From Maylandia zebra (lineage: Eukaryota; Chordata; Actinopteri; Cichliformes; Cichlidae), in contig NC_135187.1 of NCBI RefSeq assembly GCF_041146795.1, positions 43,501-107,500 of the forward strand: 64,000 bases of DNA. The letters run 5' to 3'. How positions within the stretch are numbered: position 1 is the stretch's first letter; every line of letters begins with the position of its first letter. This document shows positions 23,351 to 35,424 of the stretch, piece by piece. The position numbers and the translations under genes were made by a program. Below the pieces are notes generated by a model. It searched no databases. It was given only the letters and a program-made list of their open reading frames with translations, and was not told where the DNA came from.

Positions 23351-25102
23351 GTTACTACTTCAGTATATTTACGTTCCTGTTTATCTCTTTAAATATTAGT
23401 GTAGATAATTTACTATTAAAGCTCATAAAGAATTTAGGAATATAATGGAGACTTAAAGATACAAAAATTACATGGAAATTATATAAATCAGCAAAACTAG
23501 TTAATTGGAAAACAAGTAGGTAAACAAACCAATGAGAAGGATGAATGAATTTGTTGGTAACAAATGAATAAACAGTGGAACAGACACGTTAATCAAAGGT
23601 TAAAAGAAAATACAATTAGTAATGTCAGTTTGTGTTGCCTACATAAAAGATTTATTACATTTAGTGTTTTCAAGGCAATTGATTTGTTACTGTTTATTCA
23701 TCAGGTTAAGTCCTTTGTAGTTTCTGTCCTCCAAATAAACCCATTTGGGTTTGTTGTTAATCATGTTCTGAATACGAATGTGCTGGCAGCTCAGGCATAA
23801 ACATGCCCAACATGTGATGCATCTGTTAAATGTGTTTCACTGGCAGAAATACCTTTCTGAGATTGTTTTTGTTCAGCTGCACGATAATAATCGCCCGTTT
23901 TTACCAGTTTATCAGTGTAGCGCCAGATCATCAAATATTTACAGGAACTTTAATATACAAAGAAATATTCATAATCTGTACTGTAAACTTTGTTGTGTCA
24001 CTATGTGCTGAATACTCAGAGACTAATTTCACTTCTACAAAGCTCCACATTTATGCATTTATAAACTTTGAAGCAATGAAAACTGTAACGTTAGCTGCAG
24101 CCAAACAGTTCAGTCTCCAGTTAAAGTTTAACGTGTCCTGCTCATCTGCAGCATGACTCCTCACACTGCAGATACACACAACAGCCATTTTATTGGTCAG
24201 ATGGTGTCATTAAAAATGGCATCAACGGCACAAACGCAGTCGGGAGGTCCAGTTCAGGGACTCAAGTTAGTCTCAAATCACGAGACGCTACAGCATTGGA
24301 GATTTTTATACCAGACTTTCACTTTAAGGTCCTGTCTCTTTGAACAGCCCCCAAAACCCCTGCAGAGGTGCAGCTCCCAGGGCACAGAGCTTTACCTCAT
24401 AGTCAAAGGTTTACGTGAAATTCAAACTTGTACTTCCTCTGTAGGTTCTGGTACTGAAAGCTTGACAGCTTGATTTGTGGTTCCTGTTGAACAGATTTTA
24501 TTTCTCTTGATCTTTTTGCACATTTGAGCACTGAAAGACTACATCACGCCAGAAATCTTTGGACTATGAGAAAAGATTCTGATGTAGTTTGAATGACTGC
24601 ACCTTGTTCCTTCACGTTTGTTAAATTATGGAATACATTATTTAAATGTTCTTTTTCTGATGTAAATCTGTATGGTAATGTTTTTGAATCATTGTAAACA
24701 GCATTGCTTTCGAGGTAAATGGCACCAAACGAACACTGATGATTTTCTTGTGGGGAGCATCCAGGGCTCGTCTTCACATGCAAACTACAAATAAGCTAAA
24801 CTGGTGGAGGGATGAGAGTGTTCACCAGACTCTGTTCATCTCTTTTATTTGTGTTTACAGACAGCAGGAAGTATCCTGTCAACATGTCAGCTCTTTATGA
24901 TTTAGGGCTTTTGGACCATTAAAGCTTCCATACTTTAGGCTGACATCATCATACTGTCCACATTTATTCATAGACATCGCGCTCAGCTCCAGGTGTGTGC
25001 GCTTTATGGTCATGAATTTCATAGACAGCTGTGGATTTCATATTTTTAGGTCTTTTTGTATCGAGGGTAGAAACAGCCAAATTCAGAAATATACATATAT
25101 AT
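23351..25102. other. Intergenic, no gene seen
   Basis: AT-rich, without recognisable coding, RNA or transposon termini. A stretch at 24,180-24,270 weakly resembles 9,970-10,050 in plekho1 intron 2, possibly an old unidentified repeat. Confidence 0.4.
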
Positions 25103-25412
25103 TAGGGGTGCAACGATACACAAAATTCACGGTTTGGTTCGATACTTTGGTGTCACAGTTCGATATTCTTTCGATACAAAAAAAAATGTTCATGCCTTTT
25201 TAATTTGTCATTTATTAAAATTATAAATATATATTTTAACTCAAAAGTACAGTTTTTAAATTTAATGTTGCTGAAACAAAAAAGTAATAAAAATAAATAA
25301 ATATATCTCAGGGCTCGCAAAATTTCAAAATCCCTGGTAGCCCTTCGGGCAGGAACTCTTCAGTTTTTGGTAGCCTAAAATAAATTTAAGTAACCTGAAT
25401 AAAAAAAGAGAG

Positions 25413-25514
25413 CAATTTTTTGATTGATGTTTTGTTTCCTGTTTTGTTTCCTTTACAATATTATACATTAAAGTATAATATTGTAAAGGAAACAAAACAT
25501 TAATCAAAAAATTG
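25413..25514. repeat. Long hairpin-forming inverted repeat
   Basis: Inner arms 25,441-25,466 and 25,473-25,498 are perfect 26-bp inverse complements around a 6-nt loop (ATTAAA). Outer arms 25,413-25,428 and 25,499-25,514 match at 15 of 16. A 12-bp tandem duplication (GTTTTGTTTCCT, 25,429-25,440) interrupts the left side only. Confidence 0.9.
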
Positions 25515-26544
25515 TTGAAAAACAAATTACAACATTGTATAAAAATTACAATCATCAACTCAAATACTTGGTTCTAATTGAACAGAAATTTCTATGAACT
25601 TGTAAGAACTGTGTAGGACATGAATCAGTCTGTGTCAGATCCTGAATCTGAAATTTCCACTGAAGTCACGGGTAAGAGGCAAGTGGAACCAAGATCGAGG
25701 ACATTTGCTTTTTGAAGTTTGCAAAGACTGCTAAATTTTGCCAGTGGTAGTTCACTCTTTGCAACATAGTACGCTGTTCTAAACAGATTTTCAGGTTTAT
25801 TTTTAGTATGTTATTTGCAATTGGTGTTTGTTCTGGGAAAGATATTGCAGACCGAGCAATAATGCATTTCTTGCATTTCTCATGGGTTCTAAAGGGGGCC
25901 TTTCTTAAAATGACTGGTCCCAGTAACAAAGGCGCTTGTCGACTCAGAAATCGAGGGAAAACCAACAACACACCCGGCAGAACATTATGTTATTTACACA
26001 GGTGCACATAAGTGGTCCGCATGTGCGCATTTGCTGTCAAAATAAAAGACGCGCACCAGATAAGAAGGTGCAACACGCGTTTGCGTCCATATAAAAGGCT
26101 GTTTTTGTCCGCTAGAGTGGGATTTTCACGGCACATTCTGCACCACATCTCTGTGCGTTCATCATTTGTTTGAAGCCAGCTCACCTCCTGCAAACACTTT
26201 TCCGAGAATACGTGCTTCTTTTGTGGTTCGGACTCCTGACATTTCTTTGGAGGTGGAGGAACATCACAGTAATTGCTTAAAGGAGCTTCTTCGGCATCTT
26301 TAAGAGTTCTAAACAAATGTCTGTCCTCCTCCAGAAAATCTTATGTACGCAAACACGCGTTGCAACTTCTTATCTGGTGCATGTTTTTTATTTTGACAGC
26401 AAATGCGCACCTGCGCACCACTTATGTGCAGCCCTGGTTATTTAGCTCGTCATATTGCAGCCACAGAAATTATTTTGTCCATGAAACCATAAAGCTGCAC
26501 TTTCTTTTTGCCTTATAGTCTGATTTGTCATAACTTTTCCGTTT

Positions 26545-26585
26545 TAGCTTACTATGCAAACTTGTCATGTTTGCATAGTAAGCTA
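26545..26585. repeat. 17-bp perfect inverted repeat
   Basis: TAGCTTACTATGCAAAC (26,545-26,561) is followed after 7 nt by its exact inverse (26,569-26,585). The related element at 43,543 has only the right arm (near 44,060), so the left arm here is a secondary inverted duplication. Confidence 0.9.
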
Positions 26586-27598
26586 ACGATTAATAAGACG
26601 ATGTCAGAGGAATTGGTGCTCAAATTATCATCACTCACCAATCAGTGCTGTCGCTCTCTATACACAGTTCACACAATTGCAAAGTGAAAGCAAAAAACAA
26701 GCGCAAATTCAAACGCGATTTCAATATGTTACATATTGACAGTGGCTCACCGATGCCAATGACATAATTACCCAGCTACATTTCCGAAAGAATGCAAAAG
26801 CATTGACATACCTGTATATTTTTCCTTCCTACAATAGGCCGACGGGCAGGGCAGAGATAGATTTTGGTAGCTGGACTGGAAAAATCGCTAGCCCCGGGAC
26901 GTCGGGCTAGCGATTTTGCGAGCCCTGTATCTGATTGAGGAATCGCTCATCTTTGGAAAAGAGAGTTTATTACAGAGAAATGGCTCTTTCCAAAATAAAA
27001 GCTATACTATACGCTTCTTCTGGGCTATATTCTCAGCAGCATATTAAACATATCAGGTCCCCATAAGGAGAATCCTGTGCTAACGGCTGTCTAAATGACT
27101 CGGGTAAAGTGTGTAGCATGCGTGCTTGTTGTTTTTGTCTGCTTCCACTTGTCTTTGCACGAGGATGATGTCGGTGTAAATGTGCAGTGATACTCGTTGT
27201 GTTCCCACTAGTGCTGTCAGCGTTAATCTGAAATGACGTTAACGCCACAACACGGCAAATCTCCATTAAAGAGCTACCGCGGATCGCCCCGTTCGTGGGG
27301 CTGGACGGCCAACACGTTAACGAGCTAACTGCGCTAACGCAGTAGTTCCCACCAATGTAATTGAGCATTGGTGGCACATCCAACATACTGTTTTACTTTA
27401 GTCCATGACGCGCTTACCTTCATACGTCACATGAAAACCAAAATACTTCCAAAGGCCAGATCTGAATGAGGGTGGGGGAGGGTCAGTTTGCCATGTTGCA
27501 AGGATTAAAAATTTTGTATTGTTCGATACATATGCGTACCGAACTGAAAGCACTGTATCGAACGGTTCAATATCGATACGAATATCGTTGCACCCCTA

Positions 27599-27967
27599 GT
27601 AGCTACACACCACATCGGTGAGTTCATCCAAATCACAAGTGTTCTCTTGAAACCAGGACCAGTCAGTGCAATCAAAACACCCCTGAAGGGCAACACAACT
27701 GTCTTTTGTCCAGACATTAGTCCGCTTCACACAGGCCTTCTCCCTCCTAATCACAGATCTGTAGGCAGGGAGGAGGTGAATAACATTGTGATCCGAGGAA
27801 CATAGTGCAGGTCCGGCCACAGACTTGTATGCCCCCTTAATTGGTCCATAACACAAATACAGCGTTTTATTATGCCTTGTAGGACAAGTGACATGTTGAA
27901 ATAAATTGTTCAGTGATTTCTTGAGATTACAACTGTTAGAATCACTAAGAATAAAAATTAGGAGCAT
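27599..27967 (-). mobile_element. LINE endonuclease-region fragment
   Basis: Minus-strand reading gives the C-terminal part of an AP-endonuclease domain and linker: SNSCNLKKSL (in place of GDFN-HADLK), HVTCPTRHNKTLYLCYG, SSDHNVIHLLPAYRS, then FDCTDWSWFQ. The catalytic GDFN is mutated and both ends are truncated. It lies immediately against the right end of the hAT element. Confidence 0.75.
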
Positions 27968-28261
27968 CCAGAGAGAGAGTCTGCAGGTTGTGTACCACTT
28001 TAAAAATGGTGTTGGCAGTAACTTTAACGTCAGCTTTAGGATGAATGTAAACCACAGCGCCCAAGAGTCTTTTGTTCTTTTTCAATCAAACAGACAGACA
28101 AACAGCAATTCAGTCTCTTTGTTTCCACCCATTGTTTAAAGATGGCTGAAAATTGCACAAAGTGAAACTCATCAGGTTTAACCTCAAGCTTAAGAATGAC
28201 AACCTCAGATTCAGGTCATATGACACAAATCCAGCTGCACTATTGGCCTAGTGCCCAGTGT

Positions 28262-28262
<1 letters not shown>

Positions 28263-28309
<47 letters not shown>

Positions 28310-28340
28310 CACACACACACACACACAGAGAGAGAGAGTG
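28263..28340. repeat. (CA)n/(GA)n microsatellite
   Basis: About 32 CA units with one CG interruption near 28,303, running into a short (GA)n. Confidence 0.96.
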
Positions 28341-28386
28341 GGTCAGTGAGCTGTGATAAAGAGCTGAGCAGATGTAGGCCAGGACA

Positions 28387-28438
28387 TCACGCATGCATAC
28401 ATGATCACGTGTGTGTGTGATCATGTATGCATGCGTGA
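28387..28438. repeat. 22-bp perfect inverted repeat with GT loop
   Basis: Arm 28,387-28,408 (TCACGCATGC...GATCAC) and arm 28,417-28,438 are exact inverse complements with an 8-nt GTGTGTGT spacer, 46 bp after the microsatellite. Confidence 0.92.
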
Positions 28439-29054
28439 GCATTTCCTGATGACTAATCTGCTGCCATCATGTGTGCACTGAAATCCAGATTTACCTTAAA
28501 GGGACAGGCTGTTTCTCTGTACGTGAACATTCACGTTTAAACTCTGAGGGCAGCAGGCAGAGAAGCATTTTTAATGATCTCATTAAAGATTAAAATAGAC
28601 TTAGTCTGGGTGAAAATTGTTTTTGTTGATGCAGTGATCCTTCTTTATGCCAAAATTATTTTAAAAGTCCTTTAAAGGCATATATCTTTTAATTTGGGTT
28701 GTATAGGCTGCAACGTACTGCAAACTTTCCTGTGATATCAGTTTGCACCACAAGATAAGAACATGTTCTTAGTTAAAGTGGACATGAAACGTCACATGTA
28801 TAAAGGATCATGTACAGCCTGCTCTCAAGACACTCACTCTGTAACTCTGTGTGTGAAGCTGGATTTAAGAAATAAGTCTTTACAGGTAAAGTTTTTAGAG
28901 AATCCTTAGTCTAACAGCGTTCATTTTGTTTCACCTGTGAAAGGTACCTGCAGAGGTTACTGAAACAGGGGAGCGGCCCATCAAACTCACCTTGATGTGT
29001 GGGAACATTTAATCTCTGGTGGCTGTCAGAGGGACTGCAGTTTTTAGAGCTTAA

Positions 29055-29790
29055 AAGAATAGAATAGAATAATCCTTTAATTGTCCCACAAGGGGAAAAT
29101 TGGTTGTAACAGCAGCAGAATAAAAGCACATCTACAAACAGAAGAGAGAAACAAACAATTTTTACAGAAAAAAATATTTATGGACAATAATTACAAAAAC
29201 AGACAGTTTATTAAAGTACAGTTGTTAAAGTATAGGGTTTTTTTATATAAACTGAGATAGGTAATATGCAGCTATAACAGTAGTAGTTGTTTGGTTGATG
29301 AGTGCAGTTACAGCGCTGATGTAAACATCTGTGTTTGTTGGGAGCAGTTCTGATTGTGCAGTCTGACAGTTGCAGGTAGGAAGGACCTGCAGAAACGCTC
29401 CTTCATGCATCGAGGATGCAGTAGTCGGTCACAGAAGCAGCTCTGCAGCAACACTTACATGCATGGGGTGGGAGGCTCTGTCCATCAGAGATGTTATTTT
29501 TCCACAGTCCTTCTGTCTCCCACCACCTGCACTGGGTCCAGGGTGCATCCCAGAACAGAGCTGGCCTTCCTGATGAGTTTACCCAACCTCTTCCTCTCAG
29601 CTGCCGATAAACTGCTGCTCCAACATACCTCACTGTAAAAAATGACAGATGTCACCACAGAGTCATAGAAGGTCTTTAAAAGCGCTCCCTGGACTCCAAA
29701 TGACCTCAGCCGCCTCAGCAGGTGGAGTCTGCTCTGACCCTTCCTGTAAAGAGCATCAGTGTTGTGGCTCCAGTCCAGCTTCCTAGGTTT
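29055..29790 (-). mobile_element. LINE 3' fragment (RT C-terminal region and UTR)
   Basis: Minus-strand pieces read SLSAAERKRLGKLIRKASSV, LGCTLDPVQVVGDRR and RLLHPRCMKERFCRSFLPA, the C-terminal end of a fish LINE protein, broken by stops. The UTR ends GGGGACAATTAAAGG-like with an ATTCT tail at 29,055. Same family as 19,185. Confidence 0.75.
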
Positions 29791-30478
29791 GTTAATATTT
29801 CAGGTGGATGCGCAACCACCAATCGCACAACAACTTCAAACAATGACAGAAACGCAGCTGTTTGTGACGGTAACACCAGTAACAACAACCGTTTAATAAA
29901 CGACAGCAGATCTGCTGTTCGGCGTCCTATGGAGACAGAGGAGGTCAGGTGACACCAAATTTCATCAGGTACAGGCACGAAGCTGAACAAACAGGGAATG
30001 AGTATCAGGAAGAGGTGAAGAAACAAAGTGAGGTGGGGTAGTACGAGAGGAGAGGAGAGGAGGAGTAAAGGAGGTCGAGGCTTTGAACAGACGCCGCGGG
30101 CTCTGAGTCCCGGCGAGCACGTTTCCCCTCCCCCATATCCTCACTAATCCCTCCAGTGAGAACAGGCTGTAACGCCGAACGAGCACACTGGCCTCTTATG
30201 TGTGTGCGTGTTAATAAAACATGGAATAACCCCGCCCCCACCTCGTCGCGGCTGTATTCGGTGGGCGAGCGAGCATTATAACTCAACGAGAGAGAGAGCA
30301 TTAATAATTTACTGAACATGAATCAGAAGTCGCGGCCGCTGCAGTCTGAGTGAATAACCCAGTTTAAGCACGCACACACGGTCACACCGACAAACAGCAA
30401 CAAAGCGTTTCCTGTTTCACCTTCTCAGGTGGGAACAAACAAAGCAGCCCATCTTATCTTAATGACCTTTTTCCTACT
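29791..30478. other. Intergenic / LINE 5' flank
   Basis: No gene recognised. GC-rich patches (CCCCGCCCCC near 30,230, GCGGCCGC near 30,334) and an ATTATAA (near 30,275) could belong to a 5' UTR or promoter of the LINE that follows; this is a guess. Confidence 0.3.
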
Positions 30479-32445
30479 ATGGCGGTGCATGTAGACGCAG
30501 CGACCTCACGCTCTCCTGAAAATGCGGTGTTTTGTTCGTCAAGTAAGTGTCTTTCTGCAAGTGTTTCTCGGCAGTCCACGTCGGAATATGTGTACGGTCG
30601 TCAGGCTCTCTTACACATTCGGAGAAGCAAGATTTGCCAAGTTTTGAACACTAACATTGAGATGCTAAGGGAGATAGGACTTCTGCGACAGCCTGCTAGC
30701 TGGCCTAGCAACTCACCGGACTCGCCTGCTACCCCTTCCTGGGCAAGGAGGTGTCGAAAGCGGTGCGCTAGGACAAGGAAGCGGGGCAAGTGCGGAGGTG
30801 TCCGAGTCAGGCTTGAGGCTAAGCCAACTCGCCCAGCCATACCATCGATCCTCTTGGCCAACGTACGATCTCTGGACAATAAAATGGACAACATACGACT
30901 TCTGAGATCAGCGAATCGCAAAGTAAGTGACTGTTGTGTGCTAGTTTTCACCGAGACATGGCTTAATGACAACATTCCGGACTCGGCCATACAACTGGAG
31001 CAGCTAGCATGCTACAGAGCCGACAGGGCTCTCGTAGACGGAGGCAAGACCCGAGGTGGTGGGGTCTGTGTTTACATCCGTGACGAGTGGTGTCGTGATG
31101 CCACTGTAGTACGCAAACACTGCTCATCACTGGCGGAGTTCATGATCGTGAAGTGTCGCCCTTTCTATTTGCCCAGGGAGGTAAGTTCGATCTTGTTGGT
31201 TGCTACTTATATACCTCCATCTAGTAACAACAGCGATAGAAATGCGGCGCTGAACGAACTGTATCAGGCCATCAGTGAGCAACAAACAGCACACCCAGAC
31301 GGTTTCATCATCCTCGCAGGAGACTTTAATCATGCTGATCTTAAAACTGCTCTCCCAAAGTTTCATCAGCATGTACATTTTCCAACAAGGGGGGACAACA
31401 TATTGGACTTGGTCTACACACAGGAAAATGGAGCATACAAAGCCACCCCCCTCCCCCATATCGGCACCTCTGATCACCTCACTGTTATGCTAATGCCAGA
31501 GACAAGGCCTTCAGAGCTGGGGATGAAATAGGCCTGAGAACAGCGAGAGCCAACCTGTCACGTGGCATCAGGAAAGCGAAACAGGACTACACACACAAGA
31601 TAACCTCCCACTTCAATGATAGCAAGGACGCAAGAAGCCTATGGCAAGGCATCCAGGCTATTACAGACTACAAGCCTGTAGCGCATAGCTGTGAGAGCGA
31701 CACCACTCTGCTCAACAACCTGAACAGCTTCTTTGCACGATTTGAATCACAGAACAACACACGCCCACAGAAAACACCACCACCTCCACACGACCAGCCT
31801 CTGTGCCTGTCTGCTGCCAGCGTGAAGAGGACACTCATCACCATCAACGCCCGGAAAGCAGCGGGTCCAGATAACATCCCTGGTAGTGTGCTGAAAGACT
31901 GCGCAGAGGAGCTGAAGAATGTCTTCACAGACATCTTTAACACCTCCCTGAGGCAAGCCACTGTCCCATCATGCTTCAAGACTGCCACCATCATACCTGT
32001 GCCAAAGAAACCATCCCCAGCCTGTTTCAATGACTACCGCCCCGTGGCACTGACACCCATTATTATGAAGTGCTTTGAACGACTAGTCATGTCACACATC
32101 AAATCCATCCTACCTCCCACCCTGGACCCATACCAGTTCCCATACAGAGCGAAACGATCCACAGAGGATGCAATCTGCTCTGCCCTCCACCCAGCCCTAA
32201 CTCATCTGGACAAGAAAGACTCATATGTGAGAATGCTGTTCATAGACTTTAGCTCAGGATTCAACACCATAATACCACAACAACTCATTTGTAAACTGGA
32301 CAGACTGGGCCTCAGCACCTCCCTCTGCAACTGGCTGCTGGATTTCCTCAGCCAGAGGCCTCAAGCGGTGCGAGTGGGCAACAAGGTCTCAAACAGCATC
32401 ACCCTGAGCATGGGGGCTCCACAAGGCTGTGTGCTCAGTCCTCTG

Positions 32446-34120
32446 CAGAGGTGTGGACTCGAGTCACATGACTTGGACTCGAGTCATTAATTTTATGACT
32501 TTAGACTTGACTTGAAAAAATGTTCTAAGACTTGTGACTTGACTTGGACTTTTACACCAATGACTTGGGACTTGAATTGGACTTGAACCGGTTTACTTGA
32601 AAAGACTTGATATTTTACCCCAAATATAAAATTTAACATGCATATTATATAGAGATTGAAAATGTGACGTCATTCACGGGTAGAACCGCAAAGGATTCTG
32701 GGAACTCGTGGCAAGCGGTACTAGCGCACGCAGGCTTTCAATTGAAATCAGTTACACAGCGATAAAAAGAAACACAAAAATGTCAAGAAGCCGTTGTATT
32801 ATTAACTGCAATAGCCGGTCGCATGACAGCCACGGGAAGCCGACGGGTAAAGAGATCGGTTGTTATCGGATTACGTCGTTGAGGAGAAATTGTTCGAGCC
32901 ATGTTTCCGAAGTAACAAAGACGCGACTGGATTGCAGCCATTCAAAGATCAAATATAACGTCCTAGAACACTCCAGCTCACAGGTTAGTCTGCTCCAAGC
33001 ATTTCCACAAAGGTCAGTCTGCTGTTGTAGTTAACGCGTCATTTTTCTTAACATAATTGGTGATATAGGTTACAAGCAAGTCTGGCGCTGAACAGAAATT
33101 GTCGCGCTATGCTCCTTTATTTATTGTGTTTATTGTGCATAAATAGTGAATTGTCCTGACACAATATTGTGTTTCGCTTCTGTTATTATGGTACATTGAC
33201 AAAAACATATACTTTTATTCACAGGATAAAACAGGTTTTTTGTATCACTAATTGCCCAGTACGATTACAGCATACAATATTATTGTCACTGCTACATTTC
33301 TGTGATGCTACCAGAAATTATTTCCACTACTAATTAATTACCGTTGAGCTCAAAGGTCCTATTAATAAACTGTTAACGAATGTGTATTTATGAAGACGAT
33401 TTGTGAGACTGGTAAACTTATGATACGTACGATGGTCTTTACTTTCTACACGGTGCATTTCAAGGTCCTGCACCCATCCGTCGGTAAACTGTACCTGGGC
33501 TTGTTGCAGTGACCGGAAGTTACTAAACTTCATGAGTGTATGCACTCACTCCAAGAACCGTATAATTATAAATATGCATATAAATATGCTAAGATGAGAT
33601 AGCTGACTTCATCTAACTAGCAAATGTTGTCCAGGCTCCGTTGGTGATACAGTTTTTTTTTTTAATATGTATGATATTTTTGTCATGCGATTTTAAAGCC
33701 GGTCCTACAACCGCATCCAAGAATAACATGCAGCTTATCTCAGAACTGTCGGTGAAAATTATTCTTGGAGCTAGGTTTAATTGAGCTGCATTTTAAAGAG
33801 GTGCAATTTCACAATTTGTGTATATTTTCTAAGTTCACTATTTTGTCATGTGTTGAGAAAAACACAGATTTTAAAATTACATGGTCTAATATTTACATTT
33901 AGCATAACTGCAACATTATTTTTTCGTTTTTTTTTTTAAAGACTCGAAAGGACTTGAAATTCAAAGTTTCAGACTTGTGACTTTACTTGGACTTTTACAC
34001 CAGTGACTTGAGACTCGACTCTGACTGGCCTGACATTACTTAAGACTTGACTTGAGACTTGAGGATAAAGACTTGAGACTTACTTGAGATTTGCAAAACA
34101 ATGACTTGGTCCCACCTCTG
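32446..34120. mobile_element. hAT-type element carrying a THAP-bearing segment
   Basis: Termini CAGAGGTG and CACCTCTG with subterminal GACTTG/CAAGTC-rich repeats bound 1,675 bp. The 8-bp GTCCTCTG is duplicated exactly (32,438-32,445 and 34,121-34,128). The middle (32,652-33,576) is shared with the separate element at 36,475 and encodes part of a THAP-type zinc finger (MSRSRCIINCNSRSHDSHGK). No hAT transposase is present. Confidence 0.9.
32652..33576 (+). pseudogene. THAP-domain exon of a DNA transposon, copy inside the hAT
   Basis: The frame 32,708-33,034 includes CIINCNSRSHDSHGKPTGKE followed by RITSLRRN and SSHVSEVTKTRLDC. THAP zinc fingers begin with C-x2/4-C and are found in P-element and Kolobok transposases and in domesticated THAP proteins. 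The continuation (WIAAIQR-like, then the C..H pair) is only readable with frameshifts, so the domain is broken. The left border (TATA|GAGATTG) is the same as the left end of the copy at 36,475; the right end is truncated. Confidence 0.65.
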
Positions 34121-35424
34121 GTCCTCTGCTCTTCACCCTGTTGACACATGACTGCACACCAACCTACAGCTCCAACCACCTTGTGAAGTTTGCGGACGAC
34201 ACAACGCTAGTGGGGCTCATCACTGAGGGCGATGAGATCCACTACAGGAAAGAGGTTGAGCTCCTGACCACGTGGTGCAGAGACAACAACCCCCTGCTAA
34301 ATGTTAGTAAGACCAAGGAGATTATTGTCAACTTCCAGAGAGGCCACACCTGTCACCCCCCCTTGACCATCGACGGCGCTGCGGTGGAGAGGGTGAGTAG
34401 CACCAAGTTCCTGGGGGTGCACATCAGTGAGGACCTCTCTTGGACCACCAACACAGCATCACTGGCCAAAAAAGCACAACAGCGCCTCTACTTCCTGCGC
34501 AAACTCAAGCGGGCAAGTGCTCCACCACCCATCCTGACCACATTCTACAGAGGAACTATTGAAAGTATCCTCTCCAGCTGCATCACTGTGTGGGGCGGTA
34601 GCTGCACTGACTATAACAGGAAAGCTCTACAACGCATTGTGAGAACAGCTGAGAGGATAGTTGGTGTACCACTCCCCTCCCTGCAAGACATTTACACCAC
34701 TCGCCTCACCCGCAAAGCCATCACAATTGTCAACGATGCAACCCACCCCACGCACTGTCTGTTCAGCCTCCTGCCCTCTGGAAAGAGATACAGAAGTCTC
34801 CACTCCCGCACTACCAGGCTCACCAACAGCTTCATCCACCAGGCTGTGAGACTGCTGAACTCTCTTCCCTCCCGGCTCCCAGCCAGCAGAATCACCAGAT
34901 TGGCAGAAGTATAGGAAGACAGACTGGACTCTACCCCTCCCACCCCCCATCCACGCACACTCTCCAACAAGGAAACACTCTCTGAATCAAGAACTGGAAA
35001 ACATTTCTGACTGGAAACAACTACCTCTGCATTGCAATTGCACACACCTGCTGCTATATATTTTTAGTATTTCTTTTAGCACTATTTATATTATTATATT
35101 ACTATTACTGCTGCTATAGTCTTATGCTGCATTAAAACAAAATACCCCTACCAACCACAACCTGGGACTACCTCAAGTAGACTAGTATACTATTTTCCAG
35201 GGAACACTGTTGGAACACTTTATTTTATTTATTTTTTGTCTACCCTGTTACCTATTTAATATTACCTCATTGTTAGGGCTGTTTTTGTTGTGCATCTGCA
35301 CTTTATTGTTGTCAATGTCTACGCATGGGACAGTGTGAAACGTAATTTCAATTCCTTTGTATGGCAAGTACATTTGAAGAAATTGACAAATAAAGTTTTC
35401 TATTCTATACTATTCTATTCTAGT

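Larger units (their letters stand above)
25319..26927. mobile_element. Nested DNA transposon with CAGGGCTCGCAAAAT ends
   Basis: Perfect 15-bp inverted termini (CAGGGCTCGCAAAAT at 25,319 and its inverse ending 26,927) delimit 1,609 bp inside the larger hAT. Subterminal DNA near the right end forms a second hairpin, AAAATCGCTAGCCC with its inverse (26,881-26,917). The flanks share only TATCT. The ends resemble hAT termini; no transposase gene could be read. In the copy at 43,543 only the right part of this element survives. Confidence 0.65.
25103..27598. mobile_element. hAT-type element, family TAGGGGTGCAACGATA, copy 1
   Basis: Begins TAGGGGTGCAACGATA and ends with ATCGTTGCACCCCTA. Subterminal parts (CGGTTTGGTTCGATACTTTG and GAACGGTTCAATATCGATAC) also mirror each other. 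It contains a second element at 25,319-26,927. The 8-bp flanks do not match (ATATATAT versus GTAGCTAC), so one side was probably rearranged. No transposase is present. The related copy at 43,543 has a perfect duplication. Confidence 0.8.
27968..29054. other. Intergenic, no gene seen
   Basis: Apart from the (CA)n tract at 28,263 and the palindrome at 28,387, nothing identifiable. Confidence 0.4.
30479..35424 (+). mobile_element. Near full-length LINE (CR1/Rex1-like), split by a hAT
   Basis: The frame 30,479-31,531 encodes the AP endonuclease: LANVRSLDNKMD, FTETWLNDNIPDS, YIPPSS, AGDFNHAD (near 31,320) and TSDHL. A deletion after MLMPE shifts into the RT frame. The RT N-half ([13 protein letters not shown]-like block, [35 protein letters not shown]) runs to [10 protein letters not shown] at 32,445. 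After the hAT (32,446-34,120) the same frame resumes with LFTLLTHDC, KFADDT (near 34,190) and the C-terminus ending at 34,914. The 3' end has AATAAAG and an ATTCT tail at about 35,424. Not autonomous because of the deletion and the insertion. Confidence 0.9.

Noticed and set aside
27599-27606. 8-bp target duplication for the hAT copy at 25,103
   Set aside because: GTAGCTAC on the right does not match ATATATAT on the left; a duplication could not be shown.
32708-33034. Host THAP gene
   Set aside because: The frame is broken, lies inside transposon termini, and has a second damaged copy at 36,475; it is mobile DNA, not a host gene.
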